Assembly: GCA_934454635.1 (NCBI GenBank)
Contig: CAKSFR010000011.1
Location: 1-64,000, forward strand
Source: an uncultured Ruminiclostridium sp.
GTDB lineage: Bacteria > Bacillota > Clostridia > Oscillospirales > Ruminococcaceae
Reading direction: 5' to 3'
DNA: 64,000 nt
Below the pieces are notes generated by a model that ran no database searches, was not told where the DNA came from, and worked only from the letters and a program-made list of their open reading frames with translations. Every line of letters begins with the position of its first letter. Position 1 is the first letter of the stretch. The position numbers and the translations under genes were made by a program. Positions 54,423 through 62,950 of the stretch are shown piece after piece.

Positions 54423-54451
54423 TTGAAAAAAACGCAAACATATGATATAAT
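54423..54451 (+). promoter_or_regulatory. Promoter of the ATC hydrolase gene
   Basis: TTGAAA (54423-54428), 17-base spacer, TATAAT (54446-54451) with TG extension. Confidence 0.75.
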
Positions 54452-54502
54452 GAATCGCGGATGGCAGTTAGCCTGCCTAAATTATTAGTAGGGCGTTTAA
54501 CT

Positions 54503-55093
54503 ATGTACATAAAACAGCAAAAGCAGATAAAATCATTTTTGTCCGAATCATTCGGAGCAGACAAAGGCGGCGAATTGTTTGAAAAGCAGGAGAAAATACT
54601 TGACGCACTTATCAAAAATACGAAAAACAAGACAAAAAATCAAATGAAAATGCTCACTCAAACGATTCTCCCCCGCATAGCGCTTTATAAGGCGCTGCCA
54701 AAGAACGATTTGTCAGAAGAGGACGTATATAAGTATATGCGAAAATATATGCTTGATAAGGTCGCTGCAAAAAAGCATTCTTCTACGGCGAAAATGGAGT
54801 TAGTGCCGGGTTTTTACTCAATTTACAGCAATACATTTCTTAAAATTATGCGCACGACCGACTTACAGGAAAGTGTGCAAAGTCACGGCAAAGATTACTT
54901 TGACGTTACCATAAAAAAATGCCTTTGGCACACGGCTTGCGTCGAAAACGAGTGTGCGGAGCTGTGCCGCCTGTTTTGTGACGTGGACGATGTGACATAC
55001 GGCGGGCTGAAAAAAATAAGCTTCTCACGAACCAAAACCTTAGGTTACGGCGGGGATTGCTGTGATTTTCATTTTTTTAAAATTAAATCCTAA
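54503..55093 (+). CDS. L-2-amino-thiazoline-4-carboxylate hydrolase-like protein
   Basis: 196 residues from ATG 54503. The C-terminal CDVDDVTYGGL and TKTLGYGGDCCDFHF motifs match the ATC hydrolase family, whose founding member opens the thiazoline ring on the path to L-cysteine. Many members are of unknown substrate. The upstream in-frame start at 54461 falls between promoter and gene and was not used. It has its own promoter and no linked genes. Confidence 0.8.
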   Translation: MYIKQQKQIKSFLSESFGADKGGELFEKQEKILDALIKNTKNKTKNQMKMLTQTILPRIALYKALPKNDLSEEDVYKYMRKYMLDKVAAKKHSSTAKMELVPGFYSIYSNTFLKIMRTTDLQESVQSHGKDYFDVTIKKCLWHTACVENECAELCRLFCDVDDVTYGGLKKISFSRTKTLGYGGDCCDFHFFKIKS

Positions 55094-55166
55094 TCAATTT
55101 TGGAAAAACTATCAGGATTCGCAAAACAGAAAATTATTATGACAAGAGAAATGTATAGGACGTGAA
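55094..55166. other. Non-coding gap after the ATC hydrolase gene
   Basis: A/T-rich; I see no gene, terminator or other signal in it. The rest of the gap up to 55267 is the palindromic candidate listed next. Confidence 0.5.
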
Positions 55167-55265
55167 CAGCGCTGCCGATATATGGTTAGATACAAACCTA
55201 ACGACGCATAATTTTATTTCCGCCGAATTGCTTTTGCGCTTATAATAACAATATTGGCAGCACTG
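55167..55265. repeat. Candidate 99-bp palindromic element, unrelated to the TAATACTAA family
   Basis: Ends CAGCGCTGCCGATAT (55167-55181) and ATATTGGCAGCACTG (55251-55265) are inverted repeats with two mismatches. An inner GTTAG/CTAAC pair lies near 55186. It directly borders the stop codon of the truncated lipoprotein relic. Only one copy is seen in this window, so mobility is not shown. Confidence 0.5.
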
Positions 55266-55267
55266 CT

Positions 55268-55573
55268 TTAGCTTATTTTTCTATTTTGATCATACTCAAA
55301 ACTAGCAGCCAAATAAACCACTTTTCCGTCATTCTGTATAATATCTAATGTGACATAGCCGTCATTATTGCGATAGCAGCCAAATGAAAACCATTGTTTA
55401 TTTCCTGTTAATTGAATGGGAGTCCCAAGCAACGCCATAATATCATTTGCGTCACTTCCTACCTTAAGCCCGGAAATGAAAGAATTATCCCTGTATTCCT
55501 CATCAGTAGAATCAGAGCTAAATAATATAGCATTAAATTGTTTATTTTTTGTATCATTAATACTGTTTCTGTA
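55268..55573 (-). pseudogene. Truncated seventh paralogue of the tandem lipoproteins
   Basis: On the minus strand a reading frame of about 98 codons begins KYRNSINDTKNKQF and ends EYDQNRKIS before TAA at 55268. It has the C-terminal half of the lipoprotein family: GLKVGSDANDIMALLGTP matches GINIASTEADLINNIGIP and LGSSRSEIISAFGTP in the neighbours. Its N-terminal half, signal peptide and start are missing, and a stop lies just upstream. It starts 8 bases after the stop of the last intact copy. Confidence 0.82.
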
Positions 55574-55579
55574 TTTTAT

Positions 55580-56266
55580 TTAACTTTCCTCTAATTCTTT
55601 TAAAGTTATTGAAAAAAGTATGGCTTTGTCATCTTTAAGATAAAACACTATTGTTTCCCCCGGGAATTTATATGAATTAATATGGGAAATATCGGATTTT
55701 GTATAAATAAGATATGATTCTGTGGCTACAGAAGGATTTCCCAAAGCATTTATTATATCGCTTCGGCTTGAATTAAGACCACACTCGGATATTAAAACAT
55801 TTTCAAAAAAATCGTCTGAAGTCGCAGAAAAATCAAACTGAATTTTATTATATATCTTTCCCTCAGCATCTTCAATATCATCGCAATCATCAAGATAAAC
55901 CCACGCTAACGGCTTGTCATTACAAAGCAGTCTAAGACAAGTTGTTCGAGTTTTGCTATCATAAAATGCGCCATCGTTTGAATAACCGAAACACTCGCCT
56001 AATTTGTCAATTGAAAGCGGTATTTCAAACGTCTGTCCATTAATAGTCAATTCTGAAATTGCTTTTTCCGCAGTCCAAAATGTAGGATTTTTGTAATAAA
56101 CAATCCCATCCTCATTAACATAATCCACCTCGGGTTCGGCAATTTCCGAAATCACCGAAGTTGTACTTTCCGAGATTGTTTCCTCCGCTGTATTTCCGTT
56201 GCACCCTGCGGCTATGCATACCGCCGCGAAAAGTGAAACGGCTTTTAAAATGTGTTTTTTCATCAT
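55580..56266 (-). CDS. Tandem lipoprotein paralogue 6
   Basis: 228 residues. Lipobox Cys22 (IAAGC). Shares YYKNPTFWT, ELTINGQTFEIPLSIDKLGECF and the C-terminal GLNSSRSDIINALGNPS with the other copies. The C half has the G-x-S-x-x-[DE]-I-I-x-x-[LF]-G-x-P pattern that resembles BamE/SmpA-type small lipoproteins. Downstream end of the six-gene array; 14 bases separate it from paralogue 5. Function unknown. Confidence 0.75.
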   Translation of the reverse strand: MMKKHILKAVSLFAAVCIAAGCNGNTAEETISESTTSVISEIAEPEVDYVNEDGIVYYKNPTFWTAEKAISELTINGQTFEIPLSIDKLGECFGYSNDGAFYDSKTRTTCLRLLCNDKPLAWVYLDDCDDIEDAEGKIYNKIQFDFSATSDDFFENVLISECGLNSSRSDIINALGNPSVATESYLIYTKSDISHINSYKFPGETIVFYLKDDKAILFSITLKELEES

Positions 56267-56280
56267 TGCACATCCTTTCT

Positions 56281-56958
56281 TTATGGCAAAAGATTTATTG
56301 AAATCATTAATACTTTGTCATCAAACACATAAAATTTAACACTGTAATCATTATATGAAAAGTTTTGATTCTCTACAGCTTCGTTATCAGGCGTATAATT
56401 CTTGTTGTATCCATCATCGACAGCCGGTACGCCCATTTTTTCCAGAAGCTGTTTATATGAAGAAAAAAGCTCAATTTCGTTTATACTAACATTGTGCGTA
56501 TATTCATTGTCAATATCGTTTGCGCTGAATACGATATAGTTATAATTTTTGTTTTGGACATCATCAATACTGTCACAATCGTCAAAATAAACCCAAGCAA
56601 GCGATTTGCCGTTATACATAAGTCTTAGACAAGCTATTCTTTTATTGCTGTCATAAAATCCGCCGTCCGTTGAATGGCTATATCCTTCACCGAGTTTTTC
56701 TAAAGTGAGCGGCGCTTCAAACTTCTGCCCGTTAATGGTAAGCTCTTCAAAAATTTTATCGGTCGTCCATATGGTCGGATTTTTGTAATAAGTATAATCA
56801 AACTCATCAACATAATCCACCTCGGGTTCGGCAATTTCCGAAATCACCGAAGTTGTACTTTCCAAGATTGTTTCCTCCGCTGTATTTCCGTTGCACCCTG
56901 CGGCTATGCATACCGCCGCGAAAAGTGAAACGGCTTTTAAAATGTGTTTTTTCATCAT
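56281..56958 (-). CDS. Tandem lipoprotein paralogue 5
   Basis: 225 residues. First 36 residues are nearly identical to paralogue 6, with identical DNA across the start region and ribosome site. The middle (YVDEFDYTYYKNPTIWTTDKIFEELTINGQ-type block, about 48-130) is nearly identical to paralogue 4, and the C-terminal half differs, giving a mosaic. The BamE-like motif reads weakly (LFSSYKQLLEKMGVP). Confidence 0.75.
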   Translation of the reverse strand: MMKKHILKAVSLFAAVCIAAGCNGNTAEETILESTTSVISEIAEPEVDYVDEFDYTYYKNPTIWTTDKIFEELTINGQKFEAPLTLEKLGEGYSHSTDGGFYDSNKRIACLRLMYNGKSLAWVYFDDCDSIDDVQNKNYNYIVFSANDIDNEYTHNVSINEIELFSSYKQLLEKMGVPAVDDGYNKNYTPDNEAVENQNFSYNDYSVKFYVFDDKVLMISINLLP

Positions 56959-56972
56959 TGCACATCCTTTCT

Positions 56973-57653
56973 TTATGGCAAAAGATTTATTAAAATTATC
57001 AATACCTCGTCGGATTCCTGTGAAACGTAAAATTTCATAATTTCGTTTTCAATATCGCTGTGACCATTTGGCTTCTCGTCAGAACATATAAAATGAAAGT
57101 AACTTCCATTAGATACAGCAGGAATACCTATATTATTAATTAAATCAGCTTCTGTTGATGCTATATTTATGCCACATATGCCTGTTTTACCTACAAACTC
57201 TTCATCTGTAGTATTCACATCAAATTGAATTGAGGAATATGCTTTTTCTTCGATATCATCAATGCTGTCGCAATCGTCAAAATAAACCCAAGCAAGCGAT
57301 TTGTCGTTATACATAAGTCTTAGACAAGCTATTCTTTTATTGCTGTCATAAAATCCGCCATCTGTCGAATGGCTATATCCTTCACCGAGTTTTTCTAAAG
57401 TGAGCGGCGCTTCAAACTTCTGCCCGTTAATGGTAAGCTCTTCAAAAATTTTATCGGTCGTCCATATGGTCGGATTTTTGTAATAAGTATAATCAAACTC
57501 ATCAACATAATCCACCTCGGGTTCGGCAATTTCCGAAATCACCGAAGTTGTACTTTCTGCGGTTGTTTTTGTAGCTGGGTTTCCACTGCACCCTGCGGCT
57601 ATGCAAACCGCTGCGAGGAGAGAGATTGCTTTTAAAACATAGCTGTTGTTCAT
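56973..57653 (-). CDS. Tandem lipoprotein paralogue 4
   Basis: 226 residues. Own signal peptide variant (NNSYVLKAISLLAAVCIAAGC) but the next about 100 residues match paralogue 5 almost exactly. C-terminal half has GINIASTEADLINNIGIPAV. The final residues (ILINLLP) are shared with paralogue 5. Confidence 0.75.
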   Translation of the reverse strand: MNNSYVLKAISLLAAVCIAAGCSGNPATKTTAESTTSVISEIAEPEVDYVDEFDYTYYKNPTIWTTDKIFEELTINGQKFEAPLTLEKLGEGYSHSTDGGFYDSNKRIACLRLMYNDKSLAWVYFDDCDSIDDIEEKAYSSIQFDVNTTDEEFVGKTGICGINIASTEADLINNIGIPAVSNGSYFHFICSDEKPNGHSDIENEIMKFYVSQESDEVLIILINLLP

Positions 57654-57668
57654 AGTGAAGTCCTTTCC

Positions 57669-58334
57669 TTATTCATGAATTTCAATATATATAATATCAG
57701 CCTTATCATTATTTAAAACAAATATCAAAGATCTGTTGTCTGCATTTAAATCGGGCTTATACGATAAGCTATATGGAGATGAACCGTCATATATTTCAAA
57801 GCTTGGCGTACCAAATGCAGATATTATCTCACTTCTGGAAGATCCTAAAGTAATTCCATTTATCTTAATATCGGGAAAATCATCTTGCAATTCTTGCTCC
57901 GTATTTCTTAAACTTATCAGTGATATCTCCTTGTTTTTGATATCGCCTTTATTCGCGCAATCTAAAAAAACGGCGCTTAGAAAATTTTTTCCGTTATATA
58001 TTATGCCTGCGCCAACACAAGACGAGTCTTTAAAATATGTGAGAGTCGCCTCATCTAAGCTGTATTTATCCCCGAAATCCTCGAAAGTAAGCGGAGCCTG
58101 AACCTTTTTGCCCTCAATCGTCAGTGCTTCATAAACCATTTCATACGTCCACTCGGTCGGATTTTTGTAATAAACAGTACCGTCCTCGTCAACATGATCC
58201 ACCTCGGGTTCGGCAAATTCGGAAACTGACGAAGCTGTGTTTCCCGTAACTTCTTTCTCCGCACCACTGCACCCTGCGGCTATGCATACCGCCGCGAAAA
58301 GTGAAACGGCTTTTAAAATGTGTTTTTTCATCAT
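57669..58334 (-). CDS. Tandem lipoprotein paralogue 3
   Basis: 221 residues. Signal peptide as in paralogues 5 and 6; the block from residue 23 to 90 (EKEVTGNTASSVSEFAEPEV, YYKNPTEWTYEMVYEALTIEG) is nearly identical to paralogue 2. The C half has ITLGSSRSEIISAFGTPSF. Separated by 15 bases from paralogue 4. Confidence 0.75.
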   Translation of the reverse strand: MMKKHILKAVSLFAAVCIAAGCSGAEKEVTGNTASSVSEFAEPEVDHVDEDGTVYYKNPTEWTYEMVYEALTIEGKKVQAPLTFEDFGDKYSLDEATLTYFKDSSCVGAGIIYNGKNFLSAVFLDCANKGDIKNKEISLISLRNTEQELQDDFPDIKINGITLGSSRSEIISAFGTPSFEIYDGSSPYSLSYKPDLNADNRSLIFVLNNDKADIIYIEIHE

Positions 58335-58354
58335 TGCGTATTTTCCTTTCCTGA

Positions 58355-59011
58355 TTAATCATTAAGTAAGATATAAAATTCTATTACTTCATTATTATTT
58401 AATACAAACACCAACGAAAGTTTCTCTTTATACTTATATGCGATACTATACACCTCCCTGTCATAATATACTTCACGGTAAGGCACTCCTAAAGCCTTTA
58501 TAATATCGTCCCTTGTTGAGTAGAAACCAACTTTATTAACCGTGATATCTGAAAAAAGCGACTGGCTGCTCTCTTGCAACAAATTTAAATATAAAAAATT
58601 TATTTCCTTATTTTTTATATCATCAGCACTATTGCAATCTACAAAAGTAATGCCGCCTATTTTATTTCCGTTATATTCAATGCCCAAACTTACTTGTTTT
58701 TCTTTTTCAAAATATGTAAGTGTTTCTTCATGAAGGCTGTATTTATCCCCGAAATCCTCGAAAGTAAGCGGAGCCTGAACCTTTTTACCCTCAATCGTCA
58801 GCGCTTCATAAACCATTTCATACGTCCACTCGGTCGGATTTTTGTAATAAACAGTACCGTCCTCGTCAACATACTCCACCTCGGGTTCGGCAAATTCGGA
58901 AACTGACGAAGCTGTGTTTCCCGTAACTTCTTTCTCCGCACCACTGCACCCTGCGGCTATGCAAACCGCTGCCAGCAGCGAAAGCACCTTTAAAATGTGC
59001 TTGTTTTTCAT
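58355..59011 (-). CDS. Tandem lipoprotein paralogue 2
   Basis: 218 residues. Lipobox Cys22. N half nearly identical to paralogue 3; C half diverged with VGFYSTRDDIIKALGVPYREV. The 87-base gap to paralogue 1 (59012-59098) holds only its ribosome site. Confidence 0.75.
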   Translation of the reverse strand: MKNKHILKVLSLLAAVCIAAGCSGAEKEVTGNTASSVSEFAEPEVEYVDEDGTVYYKNPTEWTYEMVYEALTIEGKKVQAPLTFEDFGDKYSLHEETLTYFEKEKQVSLGIEYNGNKIGGITFVDCNSADDIKNKEINFLYLNLLQESSQSLFSDITVNKVGFYSTRDDIIKALGVPYREVYYDREVYSIAYKYKEKLSLVFVLNNNEVIEFYILLND

Positions 59012-59098
59012 TGAACATTTCCTTTCCTGTATTAAATTTATTTTACGGCTCAGTCGTAATCGATTCAGGTGATTATAATGCTGTTTTCAATCTTGATA

Positions 59099-59758
59099 CT
59101 ACTCATTGTAATCCTCCTTATAACTTAGTGCAAAATGAATCATTTCAATTTCCTGATTATTATGTCTAAAAGAGAAAACAAAAATGTTATTACCTTCATT
59201 AAACTGTAGTACTTTATGCAGTTCTGATGAAAGTTCCGGATTTACATTTTCAGTAAAACAATCATCTAGATAAGGAATAATAATATTAATTTTATCTATT
59301 TCATATCCTTTAATGTTAATTTCCCCAATATCATTAATTAAATCAGTGTATATCATAAGACTATCGCAATAACCGCTATCTAGATTTAAAGTTAATGTAC
59401 CAACATTCGTATTATTATAGTAAATGTCGCAGTAATTTAAATATTCATCGGGTTGCCCAAGAGAAATTTTATCACTCATGCTTTCAAATCCCTCAGGTGT
59501 ACAAGGGAATTTTAAAGGAGCGCCGTCTATTTCAATCAAAGATGCAATTTTCTCTATGCTCCATCCCTCAGGTATAGGGTTTATAATCTCCTCTGAATTT
59601 TCAGAGACTGTCGTTTTTTCGATTCCTATACCAGCCGCCGAATTTGTCTGCACGGCAGTCATAGTAGAAGTTTCTCCCGAAACACTCTGTTTGCACCCTG
59701 CGGCTATGCAAACCGCTGCTAGCAATGACAACGCCCTCAAAATCTGTCTTTTCTTCAT
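59099..59758 (-). CDS. Tandem lipoprotein paralogue 1, most diverged
   Basis: 219 residues. Shares the signal peptide (LSLLAAVCIAAGC) and the general plan (NPIPEGWSIEKIASLIEIDGAPLKFP matches the WT...LTI.G block) but little else is conserved, and the C-terminal Gly-Pro motif is not evident. First gene of the array behind the promoter, so perhaps the ancestral or anchor copy. Confidence 0.72.
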   Translation of the reverse strand: MKKRQILRALSLLAAVCIAAGCKQSVSGETSTMTAVQTNSAAGIGIEKTTVSENSEEIINPIPEGWSIEKIASLIEIDGAPLKFPCTPEGFESMSDKISLGQPDEYLNYCDIYYNNTNVGTLTLNLDSGYCDSLMIYTDLINDIGEINIKGYEIDKINIIIPYLDDCFTENVNPELSSELHKVLQFNEGNNIFVFSFRHNNQEIEMIHFALSYKEDYNE

Positions 59759-59814
59759 AATTTAGTCCTTTCTCATACTGATTTGTCTTCAACTTGCTAC
59801 AATACACCAATTAT

Positions 59815-59843
59815 ATAATGTAAAATTTTTCTCCAAAAGTCAA
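59815..59843 (-). promoter_or_regulatory. Likely promoter of the lipoprotein array
   Basis: Minus strand TTGACT (59843-59838), 17-base spacer, CATTAT (59820-59815). A TATAAT overlaps it at 59815-59810 but would need a 22-base spacer. Confidence 0.5.
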
Positions 59844-60182
59844 TACATATCTAACAAAAGGTATTAAAATCGTGATAAGATGTTTTTTGTTAAAGCATTC
59901 ATCAAAGCAATTATACATCAATAAATCTGTATGCGTCAAGTGAACCGCACCACAGATATCGGGTAAAGGTTATTGCATAACAGATTCGGGCGGCAGAAAA
60001 TAGTCTGCCGCCCGAACCGAAAACCGATATTAATGAATCACTGAACAAACCGTAACACACGCAGCGCGTGCGACAAATCTCAACCGAATTTCCCTGATAA
60101 TCCGCATTTATACCGTACATCGGAAAACTCTTTAGTGGCAAAGCCACACACTCCCGCCTTTTTCAACCGAATTTCCCACCAA
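59844..60182. other. Intergenic stretch with a long hairpin and a short direct repeat
   Basis: No gene is supported. A perfect 13-bp stem TTCGGGCGGCAGA with 6-base loop lies at 59985-60016, without a T tail. CAACCGAATTTCCC occurs twice (about 60080 and 60164). Confidence 0.5.
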
Positions 60183-62068
60183 TTATAATCCAAACAATTT
60201 CATCAGCTTCTGCCAGAAATTGAGTTCCTCCTCCGCTTCTTCTGGCGCAGGCTCTGGTTCGGGAACTTCAATCGCCTTGGTGCTTATTACAAACTGCACC
60301 AATGAAACGTCGCTGTTCTTTTCCGACACGAACGAAACGGGCGTGTAGCTGTTTTTCAGCGAATCAAGCACATCATTAAGTTCGTCGGCAGCCGTGCTGT
60401 CTATCATCGCCGCCTTTTCGCGCAGTTCACCGGTTCCGTCGGAAAGCTCCGAAGCACCGCTCACAAGCTCGCCTGTCCCGTCAGAAAGATCAATTCCGCC
60501 CTCGGCAAGTTCCTTTGCTCCGTCGGATATTTCCGAAAAACCGTCATACAGCTTGCCTACACCGCCGGTGTACTCGCCTATGCCTTCGTCAAGCTTTTCA
60601 TATTCCGATACAAGCGCGTTTATTCCGTCTGAAAGCTTAGACATATTTACAAGCATTCCGCTGAGATTTTTTGCAAGCGCACCTATTGCCGCGTCAAATT
60701 CCGCATATTTGGCTTTAAGTTCTTCAGCGCCCGCTTTAAGCTGAGCCGCAGCCTCGGATGTTTTTCCGAAATAAACCTCAGTTCCGTCTATAAGCGCATT
60801 GCTGCCCGATAAAAGCTGAATCATTGTTTCAAGCTGTTCAGCCTGCGCGGTAAGCTGCGCCTTCTGTTCAGCCAGCTGCGCGGCGACAGGCATCTGCGCG
60901 AGCGCCGCTTTGATCTCATTAAGCTGTTCGGTAAGCTGCCGTACAGCCTGTTCATTCCCTGCTCTTAAAGCTTCCACATCAAGTCCGTTTTCCGCAAAAG
61001 CCGCCTTATATCCGTCAAAAGTCAGACTGTTTTTCAGCTGCGAAATTCCCGCACAAAGGCTGTCAATGCCTACTTTTATCTGCGCCGAAGCCTCGGTAAG
61101 CTGTTCAAGTGAATCAGCGTTTGCGGAAACCGACGAAAGCGAGCTTTGAATAACAGCAAGCGCCTTTTTCACCTGTTCGGAGCCGCCCGTAAGGTCTGCC
61201 GATCTTTCGTTCAGTTCGGAAAGTCCCTCCCGCGCAGTATCAATACCGTCCCGCAGTTTTTCTATGCCGCTGTTCAGCTCAGACGCTCCGCCATCAAGTT
61301 CAATCGCGCCGTCGCGAAGCTTCTTTGCGCTGTCGTCAAGCTTTTCCGATCCGTCGATAAGGTCGGTAATGTTTCCGTCGTAATCTATATCAACGCCAAG
61401 GTTCATTCTCACTCCGTTTATCTGCGCAGCGGGCATTTCAAAATCCGTCACGTCGGCGGTAATGCTGCGGCTTAGCCCGCACCCCGCAAGCGCTGTAAAA
61501 GTGATTTGTTTTTTACTGCCGACATTTGCAACGGTTGCGCCGTCGGCAGAAATATTTCGGCAAATGTACGTATCCAGCGTGAAGCTGCACTGAAGATCGT
61601 AGTTGTCATAAAAACCTCCGCTGCACTTTTCATTTTCGGCAATATCAACGCTGATTTCAAGTCTGCCGCTTTTGCCTGCAATTTCCTCGGCGGAAAGCTC
61701 TTCGCCGTCCAAAAAATACCTTATTGAAATGACCCACGGGATTTCCGCGCCGTCAAGCGTACCCTAATAATATACCTTCTGATTTTCGGGAACGCTGAAT
61801 GTTATTTCATCATCTGTCTGAGTGATATTCCCGTTGGAATTGAGCAGCTTTACGCTCGTGTATCCGCCGTAATCCGTGATATTTCCGCCGCTGAAGCTGT
61901 TGACCACATATACGCTGTCAACGCTTCCGTCGGCGTCGGTCATTACATATACGACCTCCTCCTTTTCGGCTGCATACGCCGTGAATGTATAACTGCAAAG
62001 CATTGAAGCTGCAAGAATACCCGAAATTACTTTGGGTGTGCAATGACCTTTTCATAGAATTTTTTCAT
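60183..62068 (-). pseudogene. Broken Gly-Gly-repeat (YhgE/Pip-like) exported protein gene
   Basis: Reading the minus strand from ATG 62068 (after AAAGAAAGG), the frame MKKFYEKVIAHPK hits TAA; one missing base near 62030 would continue it as VISGILAASMLCSYTFTAYAA, completing a signal peptide. The same frame then runs to KVYY, where a TAG at about 61761 interrupts it, and resumes as GTLDGAEIPW to LMKLFGL at 60183. The long part has many ELSDGTGEL / KLxDGxxEL repeats, as in the coiled-coil YhgE/Pip-type proteins. Two independent lesions argue for a decayed gene of about 620 codons rather than a sequencing slip. The downstream 509-codon piece has no evident ribosome site. Confidence 0.8.
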
Positions 62069-62229
62069 ATTATCCCTGCCTTTCTTTGCGTTTACAAGCA
62101 CATTGTAGCAAAGCAAAAGCAAAAATAAAACGGTCAGCTTCGGTCAGTATGGTGAAATACGGACATTTTTTGCATTTTGACGGTCAAAATGCAATTTCTG
62201 ACGGTTGAAAAATTTGATGGACAAGCGTA

Positions 62230-62334
62230 TAATACTAAGCACCAATAAAACCATAGATAAAAATTCTCATATAACCCATATATGCAAAGCTTATACTCGA
62301 TTTTTTGTATAGCTTTTAATTGGTGCTGAGTATA
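62230..62334 (+). repeat. TAATACTAA palindromic element, copy 6 (105 bp)
   Basis: Begins TAATACTAAGCACCAAT and ends ATTGGTGCTGAGTATA. It is the copy least tied to a stop codon: its right end lies 31 bases beyond the TetR stop on the minus strand. It sits between the broken YhgE-like gene and the TetR gene. Confidence 0.85.
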
Positions 62335-62365
62335 AAAGCTCCAAGTTTTTTCGCCTAAAAGTATT

Positions 62366-62950
62366 TTATTTGCACCGACTGATACAAATCTGTATAACCG
62401 ACATAATGTGCTCAACAGATTCACTGCAATCATCTTTCAGCCATTCGTTGATTATTGCTATCAGTCCGTTTATGTAAAACGACATTATGTATTTATGGTC
62501 AGCCGATGGAACGTTAAAGCGCTCCAGAATCGGCACGAACACATAACGGTTAAGGTCGCGGTAAGCGTCAGCCATTTGCAGCGCCGACGCCTGCTCAACC
62601 GTTGTACGGAATATGCGCTTATGCTCTCTGACATAAGTAAGATACGGCATGAGATATTCAGGCGTAATAAGATAAAGTTCATCAAGAGGACAGGTCGGCA
62701 GCTTCCCGAGAAAATCAATCGTATTCTGCGGCATGAAATCCGTAAACTGCTTAATAATGTACTGTGAGCTTTCCTCCAGCAGGTCTGAAATAGTTTCGTA
62801 GTGGAGATAGAATGTCGAGCGATTGACGCCCGCCCTTTCACAGATCTCCTTCACCGTAATATACGCAAAGTCCTTTTTTTCAAGCAGTTCAAGAAACGCC
62901 TTGTCCATGCGGACTGCAGTGCTGAAATATTTACTGTTTGACCTGTTCAA
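62366..62950 (-). CDS. TetR-family regulator
   Basis: 194 residues. Helix-turn-helix near 30-55 (YITVKEICERAGVNRSTFYLHYE) and a C-terminal domain as in the DhaS-like TetR group. The start is TTG at 62950, overlapping the end of the upstream membrane gene by 20 bases, with GAGGTG in that gene as ribosome site. It probably controls the neighbouring cluster. Confidence 0.85.
   Translation of the reverse strand: MNRSNSKYFSTAVRMDKAFLELLEKKDFAYITVKEICERAGVNRSTFYLHYETISDLLEESSQYIIKQFTDFMPQNTIDFLGKLPTCPLDELYLITPEYLMPYLTYVREHKRIFRTTVEQASALQMADAYRDLNRYVFVPILERFNVPSADHKYIMSFYINGLIAIINEWLKDDCSESVEHIMSVIQICISRCK

Noticed and set aside
60183..61712. An intact 509-codon gene starting at 61712
   Set aside because: No ribosome site before it, and the frame upstream of the TAG continues the same protein, so it is the tail of a broken gene.
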